A DNA stretch of 64,000 nucleotides from an uncultured Methanobrevibacter sp. (GCF_900314695.1 NZ_OMWD01000009.1:9506-73505), one strand, 5' to 3'. Counted from the first letter of the stretch, positions 43,212 through 51,825 are shown. The notes: generated by a model not told the origin, from the letters alone. Numbers and translations: made by a program.

Positions 43212-43562
43212 TTAATTATCTCCTTTATTTTTAATTCTTCTATCGTCTTTTAAATCTGCATCAATAATTACTAAGTTAGATGGATCAACAGGAAGGAAAG
43301 TAGCAGTTCCATCAGGTTTTGATAAAGTAACGTCTTCAATAGTTACTTTGTAAGAAGTGTAATCTACACTAAGAACTTCTCCTTCATGTCCTTTAAAGTC
43401 TCCACGGACAACACTAACTTTATCTCCTGTTCTAATAGGTAAAGATCTTTTTCCTACTTTTGCCCTTAAATCTTTACTTAAAGAAGCACTTAAATGTTTT
43501 CCACGTGCGTGAGCAGGAGCATTGTAAAGAGCTTTTCTTTGTTTTCTTGGTTGTTTTGACAT
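43212..43562 (-). CDS. rpl24: Ribosomal protein uL24
   Basis: A 116-residue uL24 with a KOW motif (RTGDKVSVVRGDFKGHEGEV) that starts 50S assembly. The N-terminal basic stretch KQRKALYNAPAHARGKHLSA and the archaeal C-terminal extension are normal. One base separates its stop from rps4e. Confidence 0.97.
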   Translation of the reverse strand: MSKQPRKQRKALYNAPAHARGKHLSASLSKDLRAKVGKRSLPIRTGDKVSVVRGDFKGHEGEVLSVDYTSYKVTIEDVTLSKPDGTATFLPVDPSNLVIIDADLKDDRRIKNKGDN

Positions 43563-43571
43563 TTTTTCACC

Positions 43572-43970
43572 TTATACTAAAATACTTGCTGCACTACCAA
43601 CACTAGGCCATCTGTCAGCTGCTTCTTTAGCAACAGGACCTCTAATTTCTGAACCTTTTAAGATTCCTTCAGGAGTAATGATTACAGCTGCATTATCTTC
43701 AAATTTAACACGAAGACCATCAGCACGTCTGTATTCTTTTTTCTGTCTAACTACTACTGCATTAACAACTTCTCTTCTCATGTCAGCAGTTCCTTTTTTA
43801 ACTGAAGCAACAACTAAATCCCCGACACCAGCAACATCTAATCTTCTTCTTACACCTTTAAATCCTTTTACGGAAATAATTTCGATTTCACGTGCACCAG
43901 TGTTGTCAACACATTGTAAAGTTGCTCCAATTGGTAATGCTTTAGAAACATTTGAGGTTAATGGTTTCAT
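43572..43970 (-). CDS. rpl14: Ribosomal protein uL14
   Basis: A 132-residue uL14. ALPIGATLQCVDNTGAREIEI, the RRLDVAGVGDLVVASVKKG region, VVNAVVVRQKKEYRRADG and the ending KEAADRWPSVGSAASILV are conserved. Five bases after rps17. Confidence 0.97.
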   Translation of the reverse strand: MKPLTSNVSKALPIGATLQCVDNTGAREIEIISVKGFKGVRRRLDVAGVGDLVVASVKKGTADMRREVVNAVVVRQKKEYRRADGLRVKFEDNAAVIITPEGILKGSEIRGPVAKEAADRWPSVGSAASILV

Positions 43971-43975
43971 AATAT

Positions 43976-44293
43976 TTACTCTCCTTTAACTTCAACTAAA
44001 ACAAAATGTTTAGTTTTACTCAATGGTCTGCATTCTGCAACTTTTACGGAATCTCCAACATTAACATTTAAACAATCAGGTTTGTGAACGTTAATTTTGG
44101 ATTTCCTTTTTTCATATCTTTCATATTTTCTAATGAATTTGTAGTAACTACGTTCAACAGTAATAGTCCTTTCCGCTTTATTACTTACAACAACACCTTC
44201 TAAAACTTGACCTCTTACAGGTAAAGTTCCGTGGAAAGGGCAGTTAGGATCATCACATGTAGTTTCTGGTTCTTGAACATTAAGCCCAACCAT
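43976..44293 (-). CDS. rps17: Ribosomal protein uS17
   Basis: A 105-residue uS17 in its archaeal form, with an N-terminal CDDPNCPFHGTLPVRGQ segment and OB-fold body VLEGVVVSNKAERTITVERS, then KSKINVHKPDCLNVNVGDSV. Follows rnp1 with an 11-base gap. Confidence 0.96.
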   Translation of the reverse strand: MVGLNVQEPETTCDDPNCPFHGTLPVRGQVLEGVVVSNKAERTITVERSYYKFIRKYERYEKRKSKINVHKPDCLNVNVGDSVKVAECRPLSKTKHFVLVEVKGE

Positions 44294-44304
44294 ATTATCA
44301 CCAT

Positions 44305-44583
44305 TTATATTTTTTTAAATCTTTTTTTTATTCTATCTTCAGGACGAATTGATAAAATTGTACCATTAATTTCTATTTTTTCCCCGTTTGGAAGTTCAAA
44401 CACAAAAATTGAACCTTTTTTTGGAATAATCTTTTCAGCCTTATTCTCATCCTCAATTTTAATGGTATTCTTAGTTTCATCAATAATTGTTCCTATTAAT
44501 TTAAGAGATGAATTCTTCTCACTGGTTGCCTGAACCCTCAATCCGATGAATTCATGGTGAACCAAATTTTTAGAAGTAATCAT
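44305..44583 (-). CDS. rnp1: Ribonuclease P protein component 1 (Rpp29/Pop4)
   Basis: A 92-residue archaeal RNase P protein of the Rpp29 (Pop4) type, which helps fold the RNase P RNA for tRNA 5' processing. VHHEFIGLRVQATSEKNSS, GTIIDETKNTIKIED and the ending NGTILSIRPEDRIKKRFKK are family segments; the Sm-like barrel is complete. Its location between aIF1 and rps17 is conserved in archaea. An 83-base gap to aIF1 shows no gene. Confidence 0.94.
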   Translation of the reverse strand: MITSKNLVHHEFIGLRVQATSEKNSSLKLIGTIIDETKNTIKIEDENKAEKIIPKKGSIFVFELPNGEKIEINGTILSIRPEDRIKKRFKKI

Positions 44584-44666
44584 AATCCCATCTCTTAATG
44601 AAATATTTACAATAAATCATGCAGAAAATTACAAAATTTTATTGAAAAACATATCGAATAGATGAA

Positions 44667-45005
44667 CTATCTCCTTTTTTTATTATTCTTCTTAGATTCA
44701 CGAATTTCGATAGTATCAGATGAAAAACCCATATCAGATAAAACTTCTTTAACCTTAACTTTATGGTCACCTTGAAGTTCTATTTGGCCATTTTTAGCAG
44801 TCCCACCACAAGCACATTTAGCTTTGAGTGTTTTAGTGAGTTCTTTGATATCTATGTCATGTTCATCTATACCTTCGATAATTGTCATGAGTTTTCCGAA
44901 TCTTCTTCTAACTGTAAAAACTTTTAGAGTCTGAACTTCACGTGCAATTTCTTCACAAACACAAAGTTCTTCAGGAAGCCCACATACATCACAGATTTTT
45001 GACAT
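44667..45005 (-). CDS. Translation initiation factor aIF1 (SUI1)
   Basis: A 112-residue SUI1-domain protein. The N-terminal CDVCGLPEELCVCEEIA is a zinc-knuckle-like set of four cysteines found in archaeal aIF1. The SUI1 part contains VRRRFGKLMTIIEGIDEHDIDIKEL, LKAKCACGGTAKNGQIELQGDHK. It helps select start codons. The C-terminal tail is Lys/Arg-rich. Directly after rpl29. Confidence 0.95.
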   Translation of the reverse strand: MSKICDVCGLPEELCVCEEIAREVQTLKVFTVRRRFGKLMTIIEGIDEHDIDIKELTKTLKAKCACGGTAKNGQIELQGDHKVKVKEVLSDMGFSSDTIEIRESKKNNKKRR

Positions 45006-45212
45006 TTAATTCTCCTTTTGTTTTTCATTCAATATTGTAAGAACACGAGCAATTGTTCTTTTTAATTCTCTAATTTTTCCAGGGTTTTCAACAACCCCAG
45101 CAGCTGCACTTTTAGAAACGTTTTTGGATAATTCAGTTCTGAGTTCAACTAATTTATCTTGAATCTCATCAACTTCCATGTCCCAAATTTCTTTACTTCT
45201 TAAAATCGCCAT
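45006..45212 (-). CDS. rpl29: Ribosomal protein uL29
   Basis: A 68-residue helical-hairpin uL29 near the tunnel exit. MAILRSKEIWDMEVDEIQDK, LVELRTELSKNVSKSAAAG and GKIRELKRTIARVLTILNEK match archaeal uL29. It follows rps3 with a 35-base gap. Confidence 0.96.
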   Translation of the reverse strand: MAILRSKEIWDMEVDEIQDKLVELRTELSKNVSKSAAAGVVENPGKIRELKRTIARVLTILNEKQKEN

Positions 45213-45247
45213 TGTTCCAACTCTTTTGGATAATTAAATTTAAATAT

Positions 45248-46003
45248 TTAACTATCATCTTCCTCTACTTCTTCAGCAGAATCTTCTTCAACAACTTCTT
45301 CTAATTCTTCGAGATCTTCAACTTCCTCAATAATCTCTTCTTCGATGATTTCTTCGGTTTCAACATCGATTTCTTCTTCAATAACTTCACCATCTTCTTC
45401 AATGATGACTTTTGGAGGAAGGATTTCAACAGAATCAGGCAATACAGTTTCTGGAGGCATAATTCTTACATAAATACCTAATACACCAGGTTTTAATTCA
45501 GCAGTAGCAAAACCTTCTTCAACTAATCTGATTGAAGGTTCTCCACATTTTTTAATGTATCCTTCAACAAATTTAGCTACAGCAGATCTAGAACCTCTGA
45601 TTTTACCAGAAATAGTAACTTCTACACCTTGAGCTCCTGCACCCATAATTCTACGAATAGTGGAGTAAGCAACTCTTCTGAAGTGCATACCTCTTTGTAA
45701 CATGTTAGAAATTTTATAAGCCATGATTTTAGGGTTGAGTTCAGGAACTTCAACTTCTTTAACTTCAATTTGAGGATTATCTAATCCAAATTCATTTTTA
45801 AGAGTGTTGGTAATAGTTCTTACGTTTTTTCCACCTCTACCAATTACCATACCAGGTCTTTCTGCGTAAACAATAACCATAGTACCTAAAGGTGTAATTT
45901 GAACTTCCATACCTCCGTATCCAGCTCTTTCAAGTTCTTTTTCTAAGTATTCGTCAATTCTAGTTCTTCTAAGGCCTTCTTGAACGAAATCTTTTTCTAT
46001 CAT
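45248..46003 (-). CDS. rps3: Ribosomal protein uS3 with acidic tail
   Basis: A 251-residue uS3 with an N-terminal KH domain (VYAERPGMVIGRGGKNVRTI) and the S3 C-terminal domain (GAQGVEVTISGKIRGSRSAV, IYVRIMPPETVLPDSV). The last 50 residues are a run of Glu/Ile/Val, EIIEEEIIEEVEDLEELEEV, far more acidic than in most homologues. Its ATG overlaps the rpl22 stop by one base. Confidence 0.97.
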   Translation of the reverse strand: MIEKDFVQEGLRRTRIDEYLEKELERAGYGGMEVQITPLGTMVIVYAERPGMVIGRGGKNVRTITNTLKNEFGLDNPQIEVKEVEVPELNPKIMAYKISNMLQRGMHFRRVAYSTIRRIMGAGAQGVEVTISGKIRGSRSAVAKFVEGYIKKCGEPSIRLVEEGFATAELKPGVLGIYVRIMPPETVLPDSVEILPPKVIIEEDGEVIEEEIDVETEEIIEEEIIEEVEDLEELEEVVEEDSAEEVEEDDS

Positions 46004-46467
46004 TAGTTAGCCTCCTGTAATACAATTTGAATATGAGTAGTTGGGGTATTGAATGGAGTCATTCTTCCGAATGCTCTTGGAATGTAACCAGGAATTACAA
46101 CACCTTTGTGGCTTGAGATATGTTCAATGAATAATTTTTCAGTGTCCATACCTTTGTACTCTGCATTAGCTTCAGCATTTTCTAAAACTTTTAAAATTTG
46201 TTCTGCAGCTTTTACAGGGTATCTACCGGAAGGCCATCCTTCTTGTCCTTTTCTGTGACCAACTTTTTTGTTGTGTCTTTTGAAAGGAACAGCTTTTTTC
46301 ATACCAATAACATCTTCCAAGTAAGCTTTAGCTTTAACTACTTCCATTCCTCTGATTGCACTGCAAATTTCAACACTGTGTTTTGGAGAAATCTTAAGGG
46401 ATTTAGCCATAGCACGTGCAGTTTTTGCTTCATCAACTTCTTTATTATAAGCATATTTGTTAGCCAT
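46003..46467 (-). CDS. rpl22: Ribosomal protein uL22
   Basis: A 154-residue uL22 lining the exit tunnel. ARAMAKSLKISPKHSVEICS, the Lys/His-rich RHNKKVGHRKGQEGWPSGRY stretch, AEQILKVLENAEANAEYKGM and the ending GRMTPFNTPTTHIQIVLQE are archaeal uL22 marks. A gap of 12 bases separates it from rps19. Confidence 0.97.
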   Translation of the reverse strand: MANKYAYNKEVDEAKTARAMAKSLKISPKHSVEICSAIRGMEVVKAKAYLEDVIGMKKAVPFKRHNKKVGHRKGQEGWPSGRYPVKAAEQILKVLENAEANAEYKGMDTEKLFIEHISSHKGVVIPGYIPRAFGRMTPFNTPTTHIQIVLQEAN

Positions 46468-46479
46468 GTTTTAATCTCC

Positions 46480-46890
46480 TTATTTAAGTGGTACAAACAT
46501 GGATGATCTAGTAGCACCCATACCAGGGTCACCGTGTTGAACTCTTTTTCTAGTTGGTGCGTATTCACCAAAGTAATGTCCAATCATTTCTGGTGCAATA
46601 GTAACTTCTACAAAATTTTGACCATCATAAATACCGAAAGTGGTTCCAACCATTTCAGGTATAACAATCATGTCTCTACAGTGGGTCCTGATTACAACAG
46701 GACGACCATCTTTAGTTCCTTCTTTATTTAATTTCCTCATTTTATCCAAAACAATTTGTTGTCTTGGTAAGAATCCTCTCTTTAAAGATCTTCTTTGTCT
46801 TGCAGGGAGTAATTCCATTACTTCCTCTAAAGACATAGCTTGTAATTCTTCAAGAGTATAACCTTTATATTTAAATACTTTTCTTGCCAA
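46480..46890 (-). CDS. rps19: Ribosomal protein uS19
   Basis: A 136-residue uS19 of the head of the small subunit. FKYKGYTLEELQAMSLEEVM, PARQRRSLKRGF, VIRTHCRDMIVIPEMVGTT and the ending GEYAPTRKRVQHGDPGMGAT are typical of the archaeal form. Confidence 0.97.
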   Translation of the reverse strand: MARKVFKYKGYTLEELQAMSLEEVMELLPARQRRSLKRGFLPRQQIVLDKMRKLNKEGTKDGRPVVIRTHCRDMIVIPEMVGTTFGIYDGQNFVEVTIAPEMIGHYFGEYAPTRKRVQHGDPGMGATRSSMFVPLK

Positions 46891-46905
46891 TGAAACACCC
46901 TCTAT

Positions 46906-47631
46906 CTATCTTTTTAAACCTGTTCTTTTAGCTGCAATTGAACCAACTTTTCTTCCTGGTGGTGCATGTCTTGAAACAGTGGTTGGACGACCAGGATGTT
47001 GTCTGTTACCTCCCCCGTGAGGGTGATCAACAGCATTCATTGCTACTCCTCTTACAGTCATGAATTTCTTACCTTTAGCTTTATAAGCATGCCATTTTTT
47101 ACCAGCTTTAAGGAATGGTTTATCTTTTCTTCCTCCACCAGCTACTACACCAATACTAGCACGGCAGTTAGGATTTAAGTATTTTAATTCCCCGGATGGT
47201 AATTCAACAACAGTTTGATTAGCATCGTGAGTAACTACATTAGCATAAGTTCCAGAAGATCTTACAAAACGACCTCCATCTCCAGGAGTGTTTTCAATAT
47301 CATAAATTGGAGTACCTTCAGGAATTTCAGCAAGTGGTAATGTATTACCGAATTTGATTGGTGCAGAAATACCACATTCAATTTCATCATCAACTTGAAT
47401 GCTTTCAGGTGCTAAGATAAATTTCTTTTCACCATTTTCGAATTTTACTTCTGCAATAGGAGCAGTTCTTGCTGGGTCATGTACGATATCTATGACTTTT
47501 CCTTTGATACTGCCTTCTTTTTCTAAAGCATCGTAAGATCTGTATCTGATTTTATCTTTAAAACGGTGAGAAGCAACACGGTGTGCAGGAGTTCCTCTAC
47601 CTCTTCTTTGATGAATTAATCGTTTTCCCAT
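46906..47631 (-). CDS. rpl2: Ribosomal protein uL2
   Basis: A 241-residue uL2 next to the peptidyl-transferase centre. MGKRLIHQRRGRGTPAHRVA at the start, the OB-fold and SH3-like domains, and the signature MTVRGVAMNAVDHPHGGGNR with the conserved His, followed by TVSRHAPPGRKVG. Between rpl23 (12 bases) and rps19. Confidence 0.98.
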   Translation of the reverse strand: MGKRLIHQRRGRGTPAHRVASHRFKDKIRYRSYDALEKEGSIKGKVIDIVHDPARTAPIAEVKFENGEKKFILAPESIQVDDEIECGISAPIKFGNTLPLAEIPEGTPIYDIENTPGDGGRFVRSSGTYANVVTHDANQTVVELPSGELKYLNPNCRASIGVVAGGGRKDKPFLKAGKKWHAYKAKGKKFMTVRGVAMNAVDHPHGGGNRQHPGRPTTVSRHAPPGRKVGSIAAKRTGLKR

Positions 47632-47643
47632 TATAATTCCTCC

Positions 47644-47904
47644 TTAGAATACTCCCATTCTGACAGCGAGTTCTTCTGCCATTTCTTCTTCAACAAGTTT
47701 AATATATGCTACTTTTATACCTTTTGGAGTGATATGAGTATTAATTTTTGCAACTTTTTCTTCATATAACTCTTCAAAAGCTCTTTTGATTTGGCTTTTG
47801 TTAGCTTTACGATTAACAACAAAAGTGATTTCATTGTTTAAATCGATTAAGTTCATGGTTTTTTCAGTAACATGAGGTTTAATAATAATTGAGTATGAAT
47901 CCAT
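47644..47904 (-). CDS. rpl23: Ribosomal protein uL23
   Basis: An 86-residue uL23 at the tunnel exit, where signal recognition particle docks. MDSYSIIIKPHVTEKTMNLI and FVVNRKANKSQIKRAFEELY are conserved. The ATG at 47904 has GGTGAT in front; the upstream GTG at 47913 is within that site. Confidence 0.96.
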   Translation of the reverse strand: MDSYSIIIKPHVTEKTMNLIDLNNEITFVVNRKANKSQIKRAFEELYEEKVAKINTHITPKGIKVAYIKLVEEEMAEELAVRMGVF

Positions 47905-47927
47905 AATAATCACCTATTTATCCAAAA

Positions 47928-48692
47928 TTATTGGAATAAACCTCCTAACTTTTCAACAGCTGATTTGGTGTAAACAGTGAGTCTTCCTGGGTGAGTACCT
48001 GGTGCCAATAATTCAGCATTTAAGTTTTCAACCACAACGACATCTACACCAGCATGGTTTCTTGCACCTAAGGAAATACCTTTATCTTCACCGACAACAA
48101 CAAGAGGTCCTTTTACTTTTTTGTATTTTCTTCCTCTGGTTTTTCCTCTACCAGCTCTGATTCTTTTACCTTCTTTAGCACGAATAACATCATCATATAC
48201 GCCTAATTTTTCGAAGATTTCACGAGATTGTTTAGCAGTTTTAACAGCTTCAAGATCATCTTCAACAATAATAGGTACTTGTTCTAAATCTGCAACTTTG
48301 TGACCTCTGTTTTCAACAATCTCTTTATTGGTTGTTGCTGCAACAGCAGATCTGATAGCAAATCTTCTTTCTTTTATGTTGATTTTTTCATGATGATTTT
48401 TTTCAGCTCTAGTAGGATGTGCTTGTCTACCACCAATAGCCATTGGTACGAAAGCTGCTTTTGAACCATTTTTAATCCTTGGTACTCTTGCAGTACCTCT
48501 ACCTGAACCCCATCCTTTTGCGGAAGTTCTTTTACCAGCCATTGGGTCATTTCCCCATGGTTGTACTCTAGCAGATTGAGCAGAAAGTACAGCTCTTTTG
48601 ATTAAATCTGGTCTGTATACTTCATCAAAAATAGCAGGAAGTTCCATTTCTTCTTTTACTTCCCCTTCAATAGAATAAACGTTAACTTTCAT
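47928..48692 (-). CDS. rpl4: Ribosomal protein uL4
   Basis: A 254-residue uL4. KRAVLSAQSARVQPWGNDPM, GWGSGRGTARVPRIKNGSKA and the long basic loop with RQAHPTRAEKNHHEKINIKE, then GVYDDVIRAKEGKRIRAGRG. uL4 also folds the exit tunnel. Two bases from the rpl3 stop, so strongly coupled. Confidence 0.97.
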   Translation of the reverse strand: MKVNVYSIEGEVKEEMELPAIFDEVYRPDLIKRAVLSAQSARVQPWGNDPMAGKRTSAKGWGSGRGTARVPRIKNGSKAAFVPMAIGGRQAHPTRAEKNHHEKINIKERRFAIRSAVAATTNKEIVENRGHKVADLEQVPIIVEDDLEAVKTAKQSREIFEKLGVYDDVIRAKEGKRIRAGRGKTRGRKYKKVKGPLVVVGEDKGISLGARNHAGVDVVVVENLNAELLAPGTHPGRLTVYTKSAVEKLGGLFQ

Positions 48693-48694
48693 GA

Positions 48695-49705
48695 TTATAC
48701 CCCTTGTTTAGATTTTGTACTTATATAGTTTATTTGAGGTATATCCTCAGCTTTATTATTAGGTCTAATAGGTTGTCTTAAAATAACTAATCTTTTGGAA
48801 GGTCCTGGGAGGGATCCTTTTACTAAAACATAATCATTTTTGACAAGTCCGTATTTTACAAATCCACCATCTGGGTTGATTTGGTCAACTTCATCAGCTG
48901 ATGCGATTTTTAAAATCCTTTTATTGAATTCAGTTCTTTTATGGTAACCCATTTGACCTGCTTGAGCTACAGTCCACATTGTTCTTCTTGGTGTCCAAGG
49001 ACCAATAGAACCTACGTGTCTACCTTTACCTGCTCTTACAGCTTTACCATATTGAATTCTAATTCCCCATCTTTTTACTACACCTTGGAATCCTTTTCCT
49101 TTTGTAGTTGCAATTGCATCAACAAATTCTCCTTCATTGAAGATTTCGCTAGCTTTTACTTCATTACCTAATAATTCTAATGCAGTATTTAATTTTTCTT
49201 CAGGATTGGATCCTCCAATTCCACATTCGAATATGTCTGGTTTTTTCTTAGGTACGCTAGTTACTTTTGGATTTGTGTGTACTAAGACTCTAATTTCTTC
49301 TGTGTTTTCTAATGCACCTTGTATTTTTGCAATAGCTTCAGATTTATTGTATTCTTTAGGAAGAGAAATTTTCCTTGAAAGTTCTTCATCTAAATTATCT
49401 GCAAGTACTTCGGTGATTACTTTCAAACCACGAGAAGTTTTTTCATAAGCTCTAATTCCCATTACTACGACCGGAGGCACTTCCAATACAGTTATTGGAG
49501 TGAAAACTTCCATACCATTGGTTGGAGAGTTTTTATCAGTATCAGTGACTAATGCATGAGTCATACCGACTTTATAACCTGCGAGGCCGAGTAATTTTGG
49601 TTCATCAATTTGTGGCCAAGATTTTACTCTAGGAGTCTCTTTAGCTGCTCTTTTCCTTGGACTAAAAGCAACAGACCCTTTTCTTGGCTGGTGATGTCTT
49701 ACCAT
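48695..49705 (-). CDS. rpl3: Ribosomal protein uL3
   Basis: A 336-residue uL3 in its archaeal/eukaryotic length. MVRHHQPRKGSVAFSPRKRA at the start, LLGLAGYKVGMTHALVTD, KGKGFQGVVKRWGIRIQYGK and RRTMWTVAQAGQMGYHKRTE identify it. It is the first gene of the long S10/spc-type cluster (L3 to SecY and beyond); TAAGGAGGTTAAATTAA before the ATG contains a strong ribosome-binding site. Confidence 0.98.
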   Translation of the reverse strand: MVRHHQPRKGSVAFSPRKRAAKETPRVKSWPQIDEPKLLGLAGYKVGMTHALVTDTDKNSPTNGMEVFTPITVLEVPPVVVMGIRAYEKTSRGLKVITEVLADNLDEELSRKISLPKEYNKSEAIAKIQGALENTEEIRVLVHTNPKVTSVPKKKPDIFECGIGGSNPEEKLNTALELLGNEVKASEIFNEGEFVDAIATTKGKGFQGVVKRWGIRIQYGKAVRAGKGRHVGSIGPWTPRRTMWTVAQAGQMGYHKRTEFNKRILKIASADEVDQINPDGGFVKYGLVKNDYVLVKGSLPGPSKRLVILRQPIRPNNKAEDIPQINYISTKSKQGV

Positions 49706-49763
49706 TTAATTTAACCTCCTTAATTATAATTTTTTCCTTTATTTTTTAAATTATTTTAATTTT

Positions 49764-49797
49764 TTAAGCGAATAGCTAAACAAATAACTATTCTTAA
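49764..49797 (-). promoter_or_regulatory. Hairpin in the leader of the L3-led ribosomal operon
   Basis: Arms 49764-49778 and 49785-49797 form a 13-bp stem with a two-base bulge and a six-base loop. One pair is C/A on the plus strand but G-U in minus-strand RNA, so it pairs fully only in the rpl3 transcript, about 60 to 95 bases before the rpl3 ATG. A TATA-like GATTATATTC lies upstream near 49815-49825. A leader for feedback control is plausible. The rest of 49798-50048 is AT-rich; its only open frame (49810-50007, TTG start) is not convincing. Confidence 0.5.
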
Positions 49798-50048
49798 AGT
49801 TTGACAAAATTATACAGAATATAATCTCATCGAATAATAAATAGCTGTAAAAATAATTACAACTAGATAAATATTAATTTCAATATATTCCATTGAGTCT
49901 AATTCAATTGAAGCACAATAAAGAATATATTCAATGTATAAATCATTCTGTGCTAAGTTTATTTCTAGGCAAGTCCTAAAAATATCAATGTATAAAAAGT
50001 TGAGCAAGTTATCTATCAGCGTGTAAACTAATAAATTTATAAAGAGAA

Positions 50049-50876
50049 TTAAAATCTCATAAAGTTGAATAAAGAAAGTGTAGCGACAACTGCCTCTTCA
50101 GTTCTAACAGTTTCAGTTCCTTGATCTGGAATGGTATTTAATTTAATCAAATCCCAATTCTGACCGGAAACATCCTCTTGAATTGAAGAATAAGGGCCAC
50201 CAAATAAAATAGCAATACTATTACATTCATCTACTTTATGTTTTAATTCATCAAAAATAGAATCAATATAATCTCCATATCTTGTAGTTTCAATTACAAG
50301 ATTCGGTTTAATTAATTTTAAGCTATTTTTAAGACTCTTATTAGAGGAGATAACATTATATCCCCAGTAAACGTCATCTGGTTTATCAGGTGTGACTATT
50401 ACTTCTTTCTTAGCAATTTTAGTAATCTTAAAGTCAAAAATTTTTTTAACTGAAAGTTGCTCTTTACAGAATGCAAGTTTATCCATACCTATATCAACAA
50501 AAGTTCCTTTCTTATTTCTCTTAACAGTGAAACCTTGTCTATAATCACCCACGTCTGGCTGACTATTAACAGGATGATGCGGAGTTCTAAGTGGTGGAAG
50601 AATACCAACATGCTTCAGTTCTGCCTTTATAGGAAATGCTTGCTTCCTCAAATATTGAGGAGTATTCATATAACTCAAAACTTCAGCAATAAACCTTCCA
50701 TCATTCTCTCCATCTTCATTTTTAACATTGTCATCATTATAAATAACAACATTATCTGCTTGAAAAATCGCTAAAGCTCTACCTAAAATTCCCACCTTAT
50801 AGGTACGAATTTTGAGATCTTTAGACTCAGAAAGAAATGAATTTGGAATAAATATAGATAGCTCATCTTTATACAT
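50049..50876 (-). CDS. SPOUT-fold RNA methyltransferase (MTH1 type)
   Basis: A 275-residue protein of the archaeal MTH1/DUF171 group of SPOUT (alpha/beta-knot) methyltransferases, with an OB-fold insertion near residues 80-160 (GVILPPLRTPHHPV-like region, GDYRQGFTVKRNKKGTFVDIG). The knot near the C-terminus has SIAILFGGPYSSIQEDV and NTIPDQGTETVRTEEAVVAT, which bind SAM. rRNA or tRNA is the probable substrate. TATA TTTATATACTT sits about 28 bases before the ATG and no ribosome-binding site is seen, so the mRNA is probably leaderless. Confidence 0.88.
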   Translation of the reverse strand: MYKDELSIFIPNSFLSESKDLKIRTYKVGILGRALAIFQADNVVIYNDDNVKNEDGENDGRFIAEVLSYMNTPQYLRKQAFPIKAELKHVGILPPLRTPHHPVNSQPDVGDYRQGFTVKRNKKGTFVDIGMDKLAFCKEQLSVKKIFDFKITKIAKKEVIVTPDKPDDVYWGYNVISSNKSLKNSLKLIKPNLVIETTRYGDYIDSIFDELKHKVDECNSIAILFGGPYSSIQEDVSGQNWDLIKLNTIPDQGTETVRTEEAVVATLSLFNFMRF

Positions 50877-50898
50877 TAGTATAAATTATACAATCTAA

Positions 50899-50909
50899 AG
50901 TATATAAAG
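50899..50909 (-). promoter_or_regulatory. Probable TATA box of the SPOUT methyltransferase gene
   Basis: The minus strand reads TTTATATACTT with its centre about 28 bases before the ATG at 50876; transcription should start at or next to the start codon. Confidence 0.55.
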
Positions 50910-51122
50910 ATTACCCTACATTTATATAGCTATCACTAATAGACTTACACATTTACAAAAATATTATATCAATTATAATATCCGTAGCTTCTTTTTATGC
51001 TACCAACTTTTTTATACTCAGAGAATATATTAATATAAAATATATACTATCCACTATATAAAGGTATTGTTTTTTTGAATAAAAATAAGAAAAAATAACA
51101 ACATTATAAAATTTAAAATTAA

Positions 51123-51752
51123 CTACAATGTTGCTCTCAGTACAATAACATCAATATTTTGATTTTCTTTGGTATGAAACTCATAAATCTTGGGAATTGG
51201 AAAATTATACCTGAAAATATGAGTTATATGAAAATTATTTTCCTGATAATAATTCAAGAGAAACTCTTCACTTGATGCCATATGAAAAGAGTATAACACA
51301 TCAGGTTCAAGCTCAATGGCTTTTCTTACAAATTTCAGATCCTGACCTTTTTGAGCTTTTTTCTGGGATCCGAAAGGAGGATTTTGAAACACAGTATCAA
51401 CATGAGAGCCATAATTAAAATCAACAATGTCGGTTTCTATGAAATTTAAATTATCAAGATTTAAATTATCTGAAACATCCCTAGCCAACTCGATTGAATC
51501 CTTGTCAATATCTACACCAACCGCCAACTTGGCACCCATTAAAGTCGATGCTATAGCAAATATTCCTGTGCCACAACCCAAATCAAGAACATTTTTACAC
51601 TCAATGTCACCCAATGAATAGGCATTCCACACCAAATCAGCAGCAATAATTGATGGAGTAGTATACTGTTCAAGATTTACTTTAGGATTAGGATGAGAAG
51701 GAATATTTTGAAGTCTCATTTCTAAATGTTTTTTACGTGTAATTTTTTTCAT
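51123..51752 (-). CDS. METTL5-like N6-adenine RNA methyltransferase
   Basis: A 209-residue class I methyltransferase. Motif I is VLDLGCGTGIFAIASTLMGA; the catalytic motif is NPPF (VFQNPPFGSQKKAQKGQDL), which marks N6-adenine or N-methyl amino enzymes; the archaeal/eukaryotic METTL5 group methylates an adenosine in small-subunit rRNA. LEQYTTPSIIAADLVW at the N-terminus fits that group. Divergent from pycA; the gap to the SPOUT gene is 246 bases with no gene. Confidence 0.9.
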   Translation of the reverse strand: MKKITRKKHLEMRLQNIPSHPNPKVNLEQYTTPSIIAADLVWNAYSLGDIECKNVLDLGCGTGIFAIASTLMGAKLAVGVDIDKDSIELARDVSDNLNLDNLNFIETDIVDFNYGSHVDTVFQNPPFGSQKKAQKGQDLKFVRKAIELEPDVLYSFHMASSEEFLLNYYQENNFHITHIFRYNFPIPKIYEFHTKENQNIDVIVLRATL

Positions 51753-51759
51753 CTAATCA

Positions 51760-51800
51760 ACATATTTAATTATTATATTTTATATAATTATATTATTAAG
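51760..51800. promoter_or_regulatory. Divergent promoter region of METTL5-like gene and pycA
   Basis: An AT-only stretch with overlapping TATA-like elements (TTTTATATAATTATATTA on the plus strand) lies 25 to 65 bases before pycA and just before the methyltransferase ATG. Exact boxes cannot be separated by eye. Confidence 0.4.
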
Positions 51801-51825
51801 AAAAAAAATTACTTCGAGGTTTCAT

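Noticed and set aside
49810..50007. 65-codon TTG-start open frame before rpl3, with a hydrophobic end
   Set aside because: No ribosome-binding site and a leader-like position; a TATA-like box just upstream more likely relates to the ribosomal operon leader. A small membrane protein cannot be fully excluded.
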